Part shown: piece by piece, positions 9,479 through 17,778 of the stretch
How the letters are laid out: each line of letters opens with the position of its first letter
Numbering within the stretch: the first letter of the stretch is position 1
NCBI RefSeq assembly: GCF_001571365.1
Contig: NZ_BCTQ01000002.1
Span: forward strand, 124,001-188,000
Reading direction: 5' to 3'
Source: Achromobacter denitrificans NBRC 15125
Lineage (GTDB): Bacteria; Pseudomonadota; Gammaproteobacteria; Burkholderiales; Burkholderiaceae_B
Length of the DNA: 64,000 nt
The notes under the pieces: model-generated
The model's input: only the letters and a program-made list of their open reading frames with translations
Told to the model about the DNA's origin: nothing
Database searches by the model: none
Made by a program: the position numbers and the translations under genes

Positions 9479-11005
9479 TTACTTCGACGCGCTGGCCACC
9501 AGCGCGTCGAACTGCTTGTCCAGCTCGGCCAGCGAATCGCGGATGTGATCGCGACGCGCCTTGATCCAGGCATCCTGCGACTTCAGCTGTTCGCGCGCCT
9601 CCTTGATCATGCGCTCCATCTCGGCCGGCTGCGGACCGCCCGAGGTCGCGCGGTTCTTCACGATGGCCACCGGATCCAGGGTCGAGCGGAATTCCGCCTC
9701 GCTCATCGGCAGCTCGGCGCCGTACTTCGAATCCTTCATGGCATCCGCGTAGATGCGGCGCGCCTGCTCGTACGGGAAGTCCAGCGGCTTGATGTTGTTG
9801 GCCTTGGCGTAGGTCACGACTTCGGACGCGAAATGGTGCCCGTCGCGGAACGGCAACTTGTACTTGCGCATCAGCACGTCGGCCAGTTCCTGCGAGGCCG
9901 TCCAGTCGCTGTTGAGCTCTTCCAGGGCGCGATCGGGGCTGATCACCATGGCCTTCAGCACCCGGTTCCAGCGCTTGAGCGTCGAAATGCCCGCATCCAC
10001 CATGGCCGAGTTCTGCTTCACGTCCTTGGGATCGCTCATGCCCGGCGTGATGTTGTGCGTCTGGATCACCGGCCCCATGGCAAGCGTCACGGCGGTGGAC
10101 GCGTCGCTGCGGGTGTCGTTCAGCAGGCCGGGATTGCGCTTTTGCGGCATGGCGCTGGACACGTAGGTATTGCCGCCGCCTTCTTCGAGCAGGATCCAGG
10201 GGCGCGGCTGCGCGTACTGGGTCATCACGTCTTCCACGAAATTTCCCGCGCGCAGCGCGATGCTGGTGACGATGGAGCCCACTTCGACGGGCTGGTCCAT
10301 GGACGAGATCTGCGAGGCGTCGTAGGCGTTGTCCACCAGCGCGGTGAAGCCCAGGTACTGCGCCATGCGCTTGCGGTCCAGCGGCCAGCTGGTGCCGTTG
10401 AGCACCGTGGTGCCCATCGGCGAGCGATCGATGCGCGCATAGGCCTCGCGGATGCGCTGGGCGTCGCGCGCCAGGCCGGCCGCCTGCCCCAGCAGGTAGT
10501 GCCCATAGCTGTTCGGCTGCGCCGCCACGCCGTTGGTGTAGTTCGGCACGATGGTGCCGGCATGGCGAGCGGCCAGTTCCACCAGGGTGGTGGACGTGGC
10601 ATTGAGCTGGTCGGCCAGTTCCAGCAGCTTGTCGCGCAGGATCGCGCTGCGGTAGGTGGCGTGCATGTCCTGGCTGGAGCGCCCGGCGTGCAGCAGCGTC
10701 ACGTCCTCACCCGCCGCCTTGATCAGCAGCGGCTCGAACGTGATGACGCTGGCCGGCCGCTTGGCGCCCGGCTGGTTGCCGTCGCTGATCACCTTGGCCA
10801 CGCCCGCCGCCAAACGCGGCGCCATGGACTTGTCCAGCAGCCCCTCGTCCGTGTTGATCACCGCCGTGGCCTTGTTGATCTCGCCCAGCCAGAAGAACGG
10901 ATCGCGCGGCGCCGGCGTCGCGCCTTGCGCCTGCTGGGCCGACGCGGTCTGGGCGCCGAGCGACAGGGCCAGGGCGGCGCCCAGAAGGGGAAGGAAATGT
11001 CTCAT
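9479..11005 (-). CDS. Exported argininosuccinate-lyase/fumarase-superfamily protein
   Basis: A 508-residue protein with a clear Sec signal peptide (MRHFLPLLGAALALSLG then a TASA cleavage site) in front of an aspartase/fumarase/argininosuccinate-lyase fold. The superfamily signature appears as SSAMPQKRNP (283-292), close to the canonical GSSxMPxKxN loop that carries the catalytic serine. These enzymes eliminate an amine or alcohol from a carboxylate. Export is unusual because the metabolic members are cytoplasmic. It is the last gene of the 11-kb minus-strand operon, 123 bp after the histidine-ammonia-lyase homolog. Its substrate is unknown; a second elimination on a betaine-type or amino acid substrate is plausible. 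Confidence 0.8.
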   Translation of the reverse strand: MRHFLPLLGAALALSLGAQTASAQQAQGATPAPRDPFFWLGEINKATAVINTDEGLLDKSMAPRLAAGVAKVISDGNQPGAKRPASVITFEPLLIKAAGEDVTLLHAGRSSQDMHATYRSAILRDKLLELADQLNATSTTLVELAARHAGTIVPNYTNGVAAQPNSYGHYLLGQAAGLARDAQRIREAYARIDRSPMGTTVLNGTSWPLDRKRMAQYLGFTALVDNAYDASQISSMDQPVEVGSIVTSIALRAGNFVEDVMTQYAQPRPWILLEEGGGNTYVSSAMPQKRNPGLLNDTRSDASTAVTLAMGPVIQTHNITPGMSDPKDVKQNSAMVDAGISTLKRWNRVLKAMVISPDRALEELNSDWTASQELADVLMRKYKLPFRDGHHFASEVVTYAKANNIKPLDFPYEQARRIYADAMKDSKYGAELPMSEAEFRSTLDPVAIVKNRATSGGPQPAEMERMIKEAREQLKSQDAWIKARRDHIRDSLAELDKQFDALVASASK

Positions 11006-11128
11006 GGCGTTCTCGTCGTAGGGGGATGGGGGACCTAGTGTATCGACGCGACCGCTCGTGGAAAATACCGGATTTCACGGAGCCGGGCGCGGCATCCCCT
11101 CTGTTGGCGCGGTCGCCGCGCCGCCCTG

Positions 11129-12799
11129 TCAGCGTAATTTCAGGTAGGCGGCGTCGATATCTCCTCCCGGCAGGCGCGGCGCCGGTTGCGCCGCCATGGC
11201 CTTGCGCGTGTCGCCCAGCAGCGCGGCGGTGGCGCGGCCCAGCGCCAGGTCCGGATGCTGCCGCTGGCGCTGCTCCACGACCTGCGCGGCGACCGCCAGT
11301 TCGACGGCCAGCATCCGGTAGGCCAGCTCGGCCGCGTGGTCCAGCCGCTCCACGACCAGCGGCGCCTGCGTGCCCACGTCCTCGATGTCCCGGGCCGAGG
11401 GCTGCACCAGCGACGACACCGGCACCGTCTCCGCATAGATGCGGGTCTGCAGGACGTTGGCGGTCTTCCAGAAGCCGGCCAGGCTGCCCGGCGGCTGGCC
11501 GTCGAGCAGGTCGATGCCCGTGAAGTCCTTGGTCGCCAGCCGGTTGGCCCGCTGCATGGAATGGTTGGACAGATGGCTCAGGCCCACCGCCATCGCCTGC
11601 GCGTCGAGGGCCCAGCCCACGGGTTCGAAGTGCGCGGTCGGCACGACGGCACCGGTCACCGGGCGGCCGTCGACCGTTCCTTTGACGTAGTACCGCGCCT
11701 CCTGCTCGCGAGCGCCTTCCGCCGGCGTGACGTCCAGCAGGATGACGGGGTTGTCGTCGGAGGCGTTCAGCTGCGTGCGCAAGTGCGCAGTCAGCGTCTG
11801 AAACTGCTGACGCAGGGCGCCATGCAGCTGCGGTGTCGTGCGAAAGCTCAGCGGATCCTGGCTGAAGCGCGCGGGGTCCTTTTTCCACAGATAGCTGCCG
11901 TCCAGCAACGCCGCGATCCGCCCGGCCGCTTCGCGATGCCCCGGGAAGGGACGCGCGGCCACGCTGTCCGGCAGCAGCGGCGCCACGTTGCCGTTCAGCG
12001 CTTCCAGGCTGGCGGCGAATACCAGGTCCGCCCGGTCGAGCAGGCGGCCCAGGTCGTAGGCGACCAGCGCCGCGTGGCCGGCCGAGTAGGCATTCGAACT
12101 CATGATGGCCAGGGCGTCCTTGGCGAACGGGCGAACCGGCGCGATGCCCGCGGCGCGCAGCGCCTGCGCGGCGGGCACGCGGCGGCCGTCCACCAGCACC
12201 TCTCCCAGGCCCATCATCGCCAGTCCGGTGTAGGACAGCAGGAAGATGTCGGCCTCGCCCACCGACGCATCGCGCGGCACGACCGGCGTGATGCCCGCAT
12301 TGAGCAGCGCCGCGTACATGTCGGCGATCTCGGCCTGCATGCCGGACGCGCCCGTCAGGGCGGTATTCAGGCGCGCCGTCAGCGCGGCGCGCACGATGGC
12401 CGCGTCGGTGGCGGGGCCGGTTGCCCGGCTGTGCGAAATCAGCAGGTTGCGGTTGAACGCCTCGGACGATTTGCGCACGTCGGCGGCATTCTCGCGCTGC
12501 CCCTCCAGCACGGCAACCTGCCTGGCCGCGCCGACGCCGCGATTCAGGCCGTAGATCGGCATGTCGGCCTGCGCGGCGGCCAGCACCACATCGTGGCCTC
12601 GGGCCACGCGGCGGCGGGCCTCGGGCGCGATCTCGACCTTGGCGCCGGATCGGGCCACCAGCCCGACCTGTTCGTAGGTCAGGCTGGCGCCGTCCAGGCG
12701 GACGGTCTGCTGCGCCAACGCCCAGGCCGGCATGACGGCGCAGCATAGCGCCAGCGCCCGCGGCAGGCGCAGCCCGCGCGGCTTCATCGCGTTCTTCAT
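11129..12799 (-). CDS. Exported HAL/PAL-family lyase lacking the MIO triad; ergothionase candidate
   Basis: A 556-residue homolog of histidine/phenylalanine ammonia-lyase with a signal peptide (LPRALALCCAVMPAWALA, cleavage before QQ). Family landmarks are present: YGLN with the active-site Tyr83, SDDNPVI (347-353) and QDPLSFRTTPQ with Arg320. Canonical enzymes have GSVGASGDLAPL, where Ala-Ser-Gly forms the MIO cofactor. Here the aligned stretch is ASVGEADIFLL (178-188), so the triad is Glu-Ala-Asp and no MIO can form. A MIO-free homolog suits a good leaving group such as trimethylamine, and the operon supports ergothioneine as substrate. The ATG at 12799 has AAGGAA about 8 nt upstream. The fold is sure; the substrate is inferred. 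Confidence 0.8.
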   Translation of the reverse strand: MKNAMKPRGLRLPRALALCCAVMPAWALAQQTVRLDGASLTYEQVGLVARSGAKVEIAPEARRRVARGHDVVLAAAQADMPIYGLNRGVGAARQVAVLEGQRENAADVRKSSEAFNRNLLISHSRATGPATDAAIVRAALTARLNTALTGASGMQAEIADMYAALLNAGITPVVPRDASVGEADIFLLSYTGLAMMGLGEVLVDGRRVPAAQALRAAGIAPVRPFAKDALAIMSSNAYSAGHAALVAYDLGRLLDRADLVFAASLEALNGNVAPLLPDSVAARPFPGHREAAGRIAALLDGSYLWKKDPARFSQDPLSFRTTPQLHGALRQQFQTLTAHLRTQLNASDDNPVILLDVTPAEGAREQEARYYVKGTVDGRPVTGAVVPTAHFEPVGWALDAQAMAVGLSHLSNHSMQRANRLATKDFTGIDLLDGQPPGSLAGFWKTANVLQTRIYAETVPVSSLVQPSARDIEDVGTQAPLVVERLDHAAELAYRMLAVELAVAAQVVEQRQRQHPDLALGRATAALLGDTRKAMAAQPAPRLPGGDIDAAYLKLR

Positions 12800-12824
12800 G
12801 TTCTAGTTCCTTCCTGACTCGGCG

Positions 12825-13394
12825 TCAGTTCAAATCCGCGCGGGGCGCGGCATACCCGGAAATAAAAACCTTGCTGCGGCCGTCGGCCGGATCGAACACG
12901 CTGCGTTCGATCGCGCCGATGTCGCCGCCATAGAGATGGATGCTGACCGATACCCGGTCCTGATGGAGGTTGCGCACGCGATGGATATCGCCCAGGCGCG
13001 GCGACACCATCGCGGTCATTCCGGGCAACAGCGTGTGCTCCGGCCCGTCGGGCTCCAGCCGCCCGTCCCGCCGGCGGTAGCGCTGGTCGCACTCGCCGCC
13101 GCGCAGCATGCCGATCACGCCCCAGACCGTGTGGTCGTGGACCGGCGTGCGCTGGCCCGGCCCCCAGACGAAGCTGACCAGGCTGTATCTCGCCCCGGGA
13201 TCCCGATGCAGCAGATACTGCTGATAGTGGACGGGGTGCGGTTCGGCATGGCTGCGCGGCAGCCAGCCGTCGTCTTCCACGAGCGCCGCCATCAGCGGCC
13301 GGACTCGCGCCAGCAGGGCCGCCTCGTCGGCCGCCGGCCCGGCCAGCGCGGCGTCCAGCTCGCTGGCGAAACGCGCGATACGCGGGATGCTCAT
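12825..13394 (-). CDS. Cysteine-dioxygenase-like cupin (thiol dioxygenase family)
   Basis: A 189-residue cupin related to cysteine dioxygenase and 3-mercaptopropionate dioxygenase. The three iron ligands are visible at nearly the rat CDO numbering: His86 and His88 (PVHDHTVWG) and His138 (GDIHRV). Tyr155 corresponds to the catalytic tyrosine, while the crosslinking Cys93 of animal CDO is Val here, as expected for the bacterial branch. The start is at MSIPRIARF (13394), 5 nt after the TctC stop, so translation is probably coupled. In this operon it may oxidise a sulfur-containing intermediate or released thiol; that role is inference. Confidence 0.75.
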   Translation of the reverse strand: MSIPRIARFASELDAALAGPAADEAALLARVRPLMAALVEDDGWLPRSHAEPHPVHYQQYLLHRDPGARYSLVSFVWGPGQRTPVHDHTVWGVIGMLRGGECDQRYRRRDGRLEPDGPEHTLLPGMTAMVSPRLGDIHRVRNLHQDRVSVSIHLYGGDIGAIERSVFDPADGRSKVFISGYAAPRADLN

Positions 13395-13399
13395 GGCCG

Positions 13400-14380
13400 T
13401 TACTCGAAGCGGATGTCGTTCTTCTTGATGAGCTCGCCCCACGCCTGGTATTCCTCGGCGACCTGGCGGGTGAATGCGTCCACGCCGGAATCCCCGCCCA
13501 CCACGCCGACGGTTTCCAGGTATTCGCGCAACGCGGGCGTCTGCATGACGGCCTTGACCGCGTCGGCCAGCTTGTCCGCGACGGGACGCGGCGTTCCCGC
13601 CGGCGCGAACAGGCCGTACCAGCCGGTGATGTTGAACTCCGGCATGCCCAGTTCGCCCAGGGTCGGGATGTCCTTGATCGCCGGCAACCGCGTGGCGCCG
13701 CTGATGGCCAGGATGCGCACCTTGTCCTGCTTGGCGAAGTTGATGGCCGACACCGGGTTGTTGAACATGAACTGCACCCGGCCGGGGACCAGATCGCTCA
13801 TGGCCGGCGCGTCGCCCTTATAGGGCACGTGGGTGGCTTGCGCCCCCAGGCGCTCGTTGAGCATCGCGCCGAAGATGTGGAAGGTGCTGCCGCTGCCCAG
13901 GCTGGCATAGGCCATCTCGCCCTTGTGGGCGCCGGCATAGGCCTTGAACTGGTCGAAGGTGGACACGCCCAGCGACGTGGGCACGATGAGCGCCGTGGGC
14001 ACCTGCGCCACCATGTAGAGCGGTTGCAGCGCCTGGATGGGATCGTAGGGCAGCTTCTGGAGCCAGGGCCCCTGCACGATGCCGGCGGGCGCGTTCATCA
14101 GCAGCGTGTAGCCGTCGGGCTGCGCGCGCACGACCGTATCGGTCGCGATGATGGTGTTGCCGCCCGGCTTGTTCTCGACGATGACGGGGGTCGCCAGCCG
14201 CTCGCGCAGGCCGTCGGCCAGGCGGCGCGCGACCGTGTCGAATCCTCCCCCGGCGGGATACGGCACGATCAGCCGGATCGGCTTGCTGGGATACGCGTCG
14301 GCGGCGGCCGCCGGCGCGGCGCCCGCGAAGGACAAGCTCAGGCAGCCGAGGACGGCGGCAATGCGGTGACGAGAGGACAT
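13400..14380 (-). CDS. Bug/TctC-family periplasmic receptor in the lyase operon
   Basis: A 326-residue secreted solute-binding protein. A signal peptide (about residues 1-28, ending AAAA-DAYPSKP) is followed by the family motifs RLIVPYPAGGGFDT near the ligand pocket, VIVENKPGG and HVPYKGDAPA. Bug proteins bind carboxylates, amides or small aromatic acids and often lack a cognate TctAB transporter, as here. The ATG at 14380 follows GAGGA-type Shine-Dalgarno bases by about 14 nt; the reading frame continues upstream into the GST gene, but no signal peptide is possible there. It sits mid-operon between the glutathione transferase and the thiol-dioxygenase-like gene, so its ligand may be the pathway substrate or product. 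Confidence 0.9.
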   Translation of the reverse strand: MSSRHRIAAVLGCLSLSFAGAAPAAAADAYPSKPIRLIVPYPAGGGFDTVARRLADGLRERLATPVIVENKPGGNTIIATDTVVRAQPDGYTLLMNAPAGIVQGPWLQKLPYDPIQALQPLYMVAQVPTALIVPTSLGVSTFDQFKAYAGAHKGEMAYASLGSGSTFHIFGAMLNERLGAQATHVPYKGDAPAMSDLVPGRVQFMFNNPVSAINFAKQDKVRILAISGATRLPAIKDIPTLGELGMPEFNITGWYGLFAPAGTPRPVADKLADAVKAVMQTPALREYLETVGVVGGDSGVDAFTRQVAEEYQAWGELIKKNDIRFE

Positions 14381-14421
14381 GAGAGGCTCCGGCGTCCGGA
14401 TCGGACGGGTTGAACGGAAAA

Positions 14422-15021
14422 TCAGGGCAAGGCGATCGTGTCCGGGCGGGCGGCAATATGTTCCAGCCAGCGCCGGACCTGCGGATAAGGCTGCAAGTCG
14501 TACCCTCCCATCGGGGAGAGGCGGGTGTAGGGATACAGCGCGATGTCGGCGATGGTGTAGGCGCCGCCCGCCAGGTAGTCGCGCCCGGCCAGATGCGCCT
14601 CCATGACGGCCAGCGCCTTGACGCCCTGCTCGCGCAAGGCCAGCACCTCCGGCGAGTCCGCCGCGGCGCTGCGCGCGATGCTCACCAGGAAGCGCGGCCG
14701 GGCGAAATTGCGCAGGTGGTCGAACTGTTCGAAGAACAGCCACTGCATCACCTCGGCGCGCGCCGCCCGGGCGTCCGGCAGGTAGGGGGTGCCCTGCGCC
14801 AGGTGCGCCAGGATGGCGTTGGATTCGCGCAGCACCAGGCCGTCGGCCTCGCGCAGCACCGGCACGCGGGCCTGGGGGTTGATGGCCAGGAATTCCGGCG
14901 TGCGCGACTCGCCCGCCGCCAGGTTCAGGATGCGCCGTTCGTAAGGCAGGCCGAGCAGGCTGAGCAGCTGCCTGATCTTCCATCCGTTGCCTGAATTGCG
15001 GCTGTCGTAAAGAATGGTCAT
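14422..15021 (-). CDS. Glutathione S-transferase family protein
   Basis: A 199-residue two-domain GST. The N-terminal thioredoxin-fold half contains TILYDSRNSGNGWKIRQLL and the conserved cis-Pro turn ARVPVL, followed by LRESNAIL for the glutathione gamma-glutamyl contact. The C-terminal half is helical with YTIADIALYPYTR, the usual N-capping motif. It lies 11 nt after the DUF917 gene and 41 nt before the TctC gene. A bacterial GST in a sulfur-heterocycle catabolic operon could trap or reduce a sulfur species during desulfurisation. This is inference, and it could also be a general detoxifying enzyme. Cytoplasmic. Confidence 0.85.
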   Translation of the reverse strand: MTILYDSRNSGNGWKIRQLLSLLGLPYERRILNLAAGESRTPEFLAINPQARVPVLREADGLVLRESNAILAHLAQGTPYLPDARAARAEVMQWLFFEQFDHLRNFARPRFLVSIARSAAADSPEVLALREQGVKALAVMEAHLAGRDYLAGGAYTIADIALYPYTRLSPMGGYDLQPYPQVRRWLEHIAARPDTIALP

Positions 15022-15032
15022 GCCGCGTCTCC

Positions 15033-16112
15033 TCAGGCGTCCGGGTCCAGGGCGTATTCGGCGAGCGACAGGTTCATGCGCGCCTCGACGTCGGGATAGA
15101 CGGCCGGATCGAAGATGCCCGCGCCCATGGGCAGGCGTCCCTTCGGCACGACCAGGACCGCCACGCGGCGCCCGGCCTCCAGTTCCGAGATGGCCAGGAC
15201 CTCGCCGGTCTCCTCGTCGAGCATGGCCTGCAGGTCCGGGAACGTGGACACGCGCCGGCCGTCGGCGTCGGCCGTCATGAACTCGTTGCATACGCCCAGC
15301 GCGACGCGGGCCCCGGTGGCGGCGTCGGTGACGGCCACCTCGCCCACGTCGAAGCCTTCGCGATAGGCCACCGTCACGCCCGCGATCTCGCCGCGCGCCA
15401 GCACCCGGGCGCCGGAGGCCGCCACCAGGGCGGCCAGGCGGGCCTCGCCCTGCGCCGGCGCGGCCAGCATGGCGCGCCCGACGCTGAGCTGGTAGCCGAT
15501 GGCGCCATGCGCGGCGGCGTCCGACACCATGCCGGCGGCCAACGGGCCGCGGCACGCCATGATCAGCCCGCCCGCCTGGACGGCGGCCGCGCGCAGCAGG
15601 GCGGCGGTCGTCAGCATATTGCCGTGCAGGGTGATCTCCAGTCCCGTGCCCACGCCGCATTGATACAGCAGCGCGTCCGGTCGCGACGACAGGCCCAGGC
15701 TGCCCATCCGCACGGTGGGATGCCCGCGCCCGTTGCACGCCGCGTCCAGCAGCGGCACGCCCAGTTCGGCCGCCAGCAGCCACGCGTAGAAGCCCGGAAC
15801 GTGGCCCGGCATCACGGCGTCGATGCGCGCGCCGCTGGCCTGCACCAGATTGCGCGCGGCGCGCAGCGCATGGTCGGGGTCCGCCAGGTGCTTGCCCGCG
15901 CCCGGCGCGCCCACCGCTGTCGAAACCAGGATCTGCGCGTCCGCCGGCAGGTTGGCCAGCGGGCGCAGCGCCAGCGGTCCGCGGGCACAGGCCAGCTCGG
16001 CGAAGCGGCGGCTCTGCGCCACGCGGGCGCGGCCGCTGCCGCCGGCCGACAGCAGCAATCCGCCCGCGATGGCGGCGTCGATATCGTCCAAGCCCAAGGT
16101 GTCCTGGCTCAT
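15033..16112 (-). CDS. DUF917 / S-Me-THD family protein, candidate thiohydantoin desulfurase
   Basis: A 359-residue protein matching the DUF917 family: glycine-rich start ([13 protein letters not shown]), VGAPGAGK, then [20 protein letters not shown] in place of the usual pro-asp-x-x-GRA motif. The Pfam family has been renamed after an S-methyl-thiohydantoin desulfurase. Members often sit beside hydantoinases. The ATG overlaps the urocanase-like stop by 4 nt (ATGA), so the two are translationally coupled. In the proposed pathway it would remove sulfur from the thioxo-imidazolidinone made by the urocanase-like enzyme, giving hydantoin-5-propionate. Family assignment is fairly sure, the reaction is inferred. 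Confidence 0.7.
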   Translation of the reverse strand: MSQDTLGLDDIDAAIAGGLLLSAGGSGRARVAQSRRFAELACARGPLALRPLANLPADAQILVSTAVGAPGAGKHLADPDHALRAARNLVQASGARIDAVMPGHVPGFYAWLLAAELGVPLLDAACNGRGHPTVRMGSLGLSSRPDALLYQCGVGTGLEITLHGNMLTTAALLRAAAVQAGGLIMACRGPLAAGMVSDAAAHGAIGYQLSVGRAMLAAPAQGEARLAALVAASGARVLARGEIAGVTVAYREGFDVGEVAVTDAATGARVALGVCNEFMTADADGRRVSTFPDLQAMLDEETGEVLAISELEAGRRVAVLVVPKGRLPMGAGIFDPAVYPDVEARMNLSLAEYALDPDA

Positions 16113-17749
16113 GCCTGCCTCCCCGCGCCCGCCACGCCCAGGCCGGCGGCCTCGGCGACGCCCAGCGCCTGTTCATAGCCTGCCTCGGCATACCGCGTCA
16201 CGCCGATCCCCGTGTCCCCATCCAGCACCGCCGCCAGCCGCTCGGCGGCCAGCGGCGTGCCGTCGGCGATCACCGTATGGCCCGCGCTCTGGGATTTGTT
16301 GCCATTGGAATGGATGGCCACCAGCGTGGCGCCGCCGCTGCAGGCCAGCATGGCGTTGAGCAGGGGCCAATCGGCGATGGCGTCGCTGCCGTCCCGCATT
16401 TTTTCCGTTTCGCGATACGGCGACGCGACCGAGCCCGCGTCCAGATGGTCGCGCGTGAACGCGATGGGCGCGCTGATGCGTCCGCTGGCCACCGCCTCGT
16501 TCACGCGCAGCGCCAGGCGGCTGCGCTCGCCGTGGCCCAGCCAGCCGATGCGCGCCGGCAGGCCCTGGAACTGGATATGCCTGCGCGCCATGCCGATCCA
16601 GTGGCGGATCGGATGATCCGCGTCGAAGGTTTCGTCGATGATGGCGTCGACGGCCTCGATATCCTTCGGATCGCCCGAGGCCGCGACCCAGCGGAACGGC
16701 CCGATGCCCTGGCAGAACAATGGCCGGATGAACAGCGTCACGAAGGACTCCAGCTCCGCGGCCTGCGGCAGCCCCGCCTCGACGGCGCGGGCGCGCAAGG
16801 TGTTGCCGTATTCGAACGCCAGCGCGCCGCGGCGCTGGAACTCCAGGATGGCGCCGGCGTGGCGCAGCAGCGTCGCGGCGGCGGCGGCCAGCGCCGCGGC
16901 CGGATCTTCCTGTATCCACCGGGCCGCCTGCGCGGGCGTCGAGCCCGACGGCACATAGCCGCGATAGGGATCGACCATGCATTGGTCGGTGACGATGTCC
17001 GGCTGGAATCCGCGCGCCAGCATGGCCTCGTAGAGGTCGGCCGCGTTGCCGGCCAGGCCCACCGAGCCGCCCTCGCCCGCGCCGGCCAGCGCCTGGATGC
17101 GCGCCAGGGCATCGTCCAGCGAGGCCGCGATCGTGTCCAGGTAGCCGGTGTCGGCGCGACGCTGCAAGGCGTCGGGATTGGCGTCCACCACCAGCGTGGC
17201 CGCGCCCGCCATCTTGCCGGCCAGCGGCTGGGCGCCGCCCATGCCGCCGCAGCCGGCCGTCAGGATGACGCGCCCCGCCAGCGAACCGCCGAAATACTGG
17301 TGCGCGGCCCCGACGAAGGATTGGTAGGTGCCCTGCACGATGCCCTGGCTGCCGATGTACTGCCAGCAGGCCGCCGTCATGCCCGGCAGGATGGTCAGGC
17401 CGCGCTGTTCCAGCTGGAACATGGCGTCGTCGCCCGCCCATCGGCCCAGCACGTTGCCATTGGCCAGCAGCACCCGCGGCGCCCGCTCGTGCGTGCGGAA
17501 GCGCGCCACCGGCTTGCCGGACTGCACGATCAGCGTCTCGTCGTTGTCCAGCGTCTTCAGCGCCTGGACGATGCGGTCGAAGCTGTCCCAGTCGCGCGCG
17601 GCCTTCGCCGCCGACATGTAGATCACCAGGTCTTCCGGGCGCTCGCCGTTCTCCAGGTTGTTCTCCAGCATGCGCAGGATCACTTCCTGGTGCCAGCCCT
17701 TGCAGCGCAGCGCGGTGCCGCGTTGTGCCCGAATGCGTCGTGGTTCCAT
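16109..17749 (-). CDS. Urocanase-family hydratase, probable thiourocanate hydratase
   Basis: A 546-residue urocanase homolog with the NAD site ([11 protein letters not shown], 165-174), [10 protein letters not shown] (345-354) and the signature region [16 protein letters not shown] (394-409). True urocanases read FQGLPxRICW there; the cysteine (Cys410 in P. putida) is Gly402 here. The conserved DQTSAHDP is DQCMVDP (255-261), and MYGQMTAGSW has become [10 protein letters not shown]. The NAD fold is kept but the pocket is rebuilt, which argues for a substrate other than urocanate; thiourocanate fits the neighbours. The start at 17749 has GGAGGGG about 6 nt upstream. It lies 29 nt after the carbamoylase gene. 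Confidence 0.8.
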   Translation of the reverse strand: MEPRRIRAQRGTALRCKGWHQEVILRMLENNLENGERPEDLVIYMSAAKAARDWDSFDRIVQALKTLDNDETLIVQSGKPVARFRTHERAPRVLLANGNVLGRWAGDDAMFQLEQRGLTILPGMTAACWQYIGSQGIVQGTYQSFVGAAHQYFGGSLAGRVILTAGCGGMGGAQPLAGKMAGAATLVVDANPDALQRRADTGYLDTIAASLDDALARIQALAGAGEGGSVGLAGNAADLYEAMLARGFQPDIVTDQCMVDPYRGYVPSGSTPAQAARWIQEDPAAALAAAAATLLRHAGAILEFQRRGALAFEYGNTLRARAVEAGLPQAAELESFVTLFIRPLFCQGIGPFRWVAASGDPKDIEAVDAIIDETFDADHPIRHWIGMARRHIQFQGLPARIGWLGHGERSRLALRVNEAVASGRISAPIAFTRDHLDAGSVASPYRETEKMRDGSDAIADWPLLNAMLACSGGATLVAIHSNGNKSQSAGHTVIADGTPLAAERLAAVLDGDTGIGVTRYAEAGYEQALGVAEAAGLGVAGAGRQA

Positions 17750-17778
17750 TTTTTCCCCTCCGGGGCATTCCCCGTCGT

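Noticed and set aside
11129-12799. Ordinary HutH in a histidine-utilisation operon
   Set aside because: MIO triad missing, signal peptide present, and no hutI, hutG or hutF nearby.
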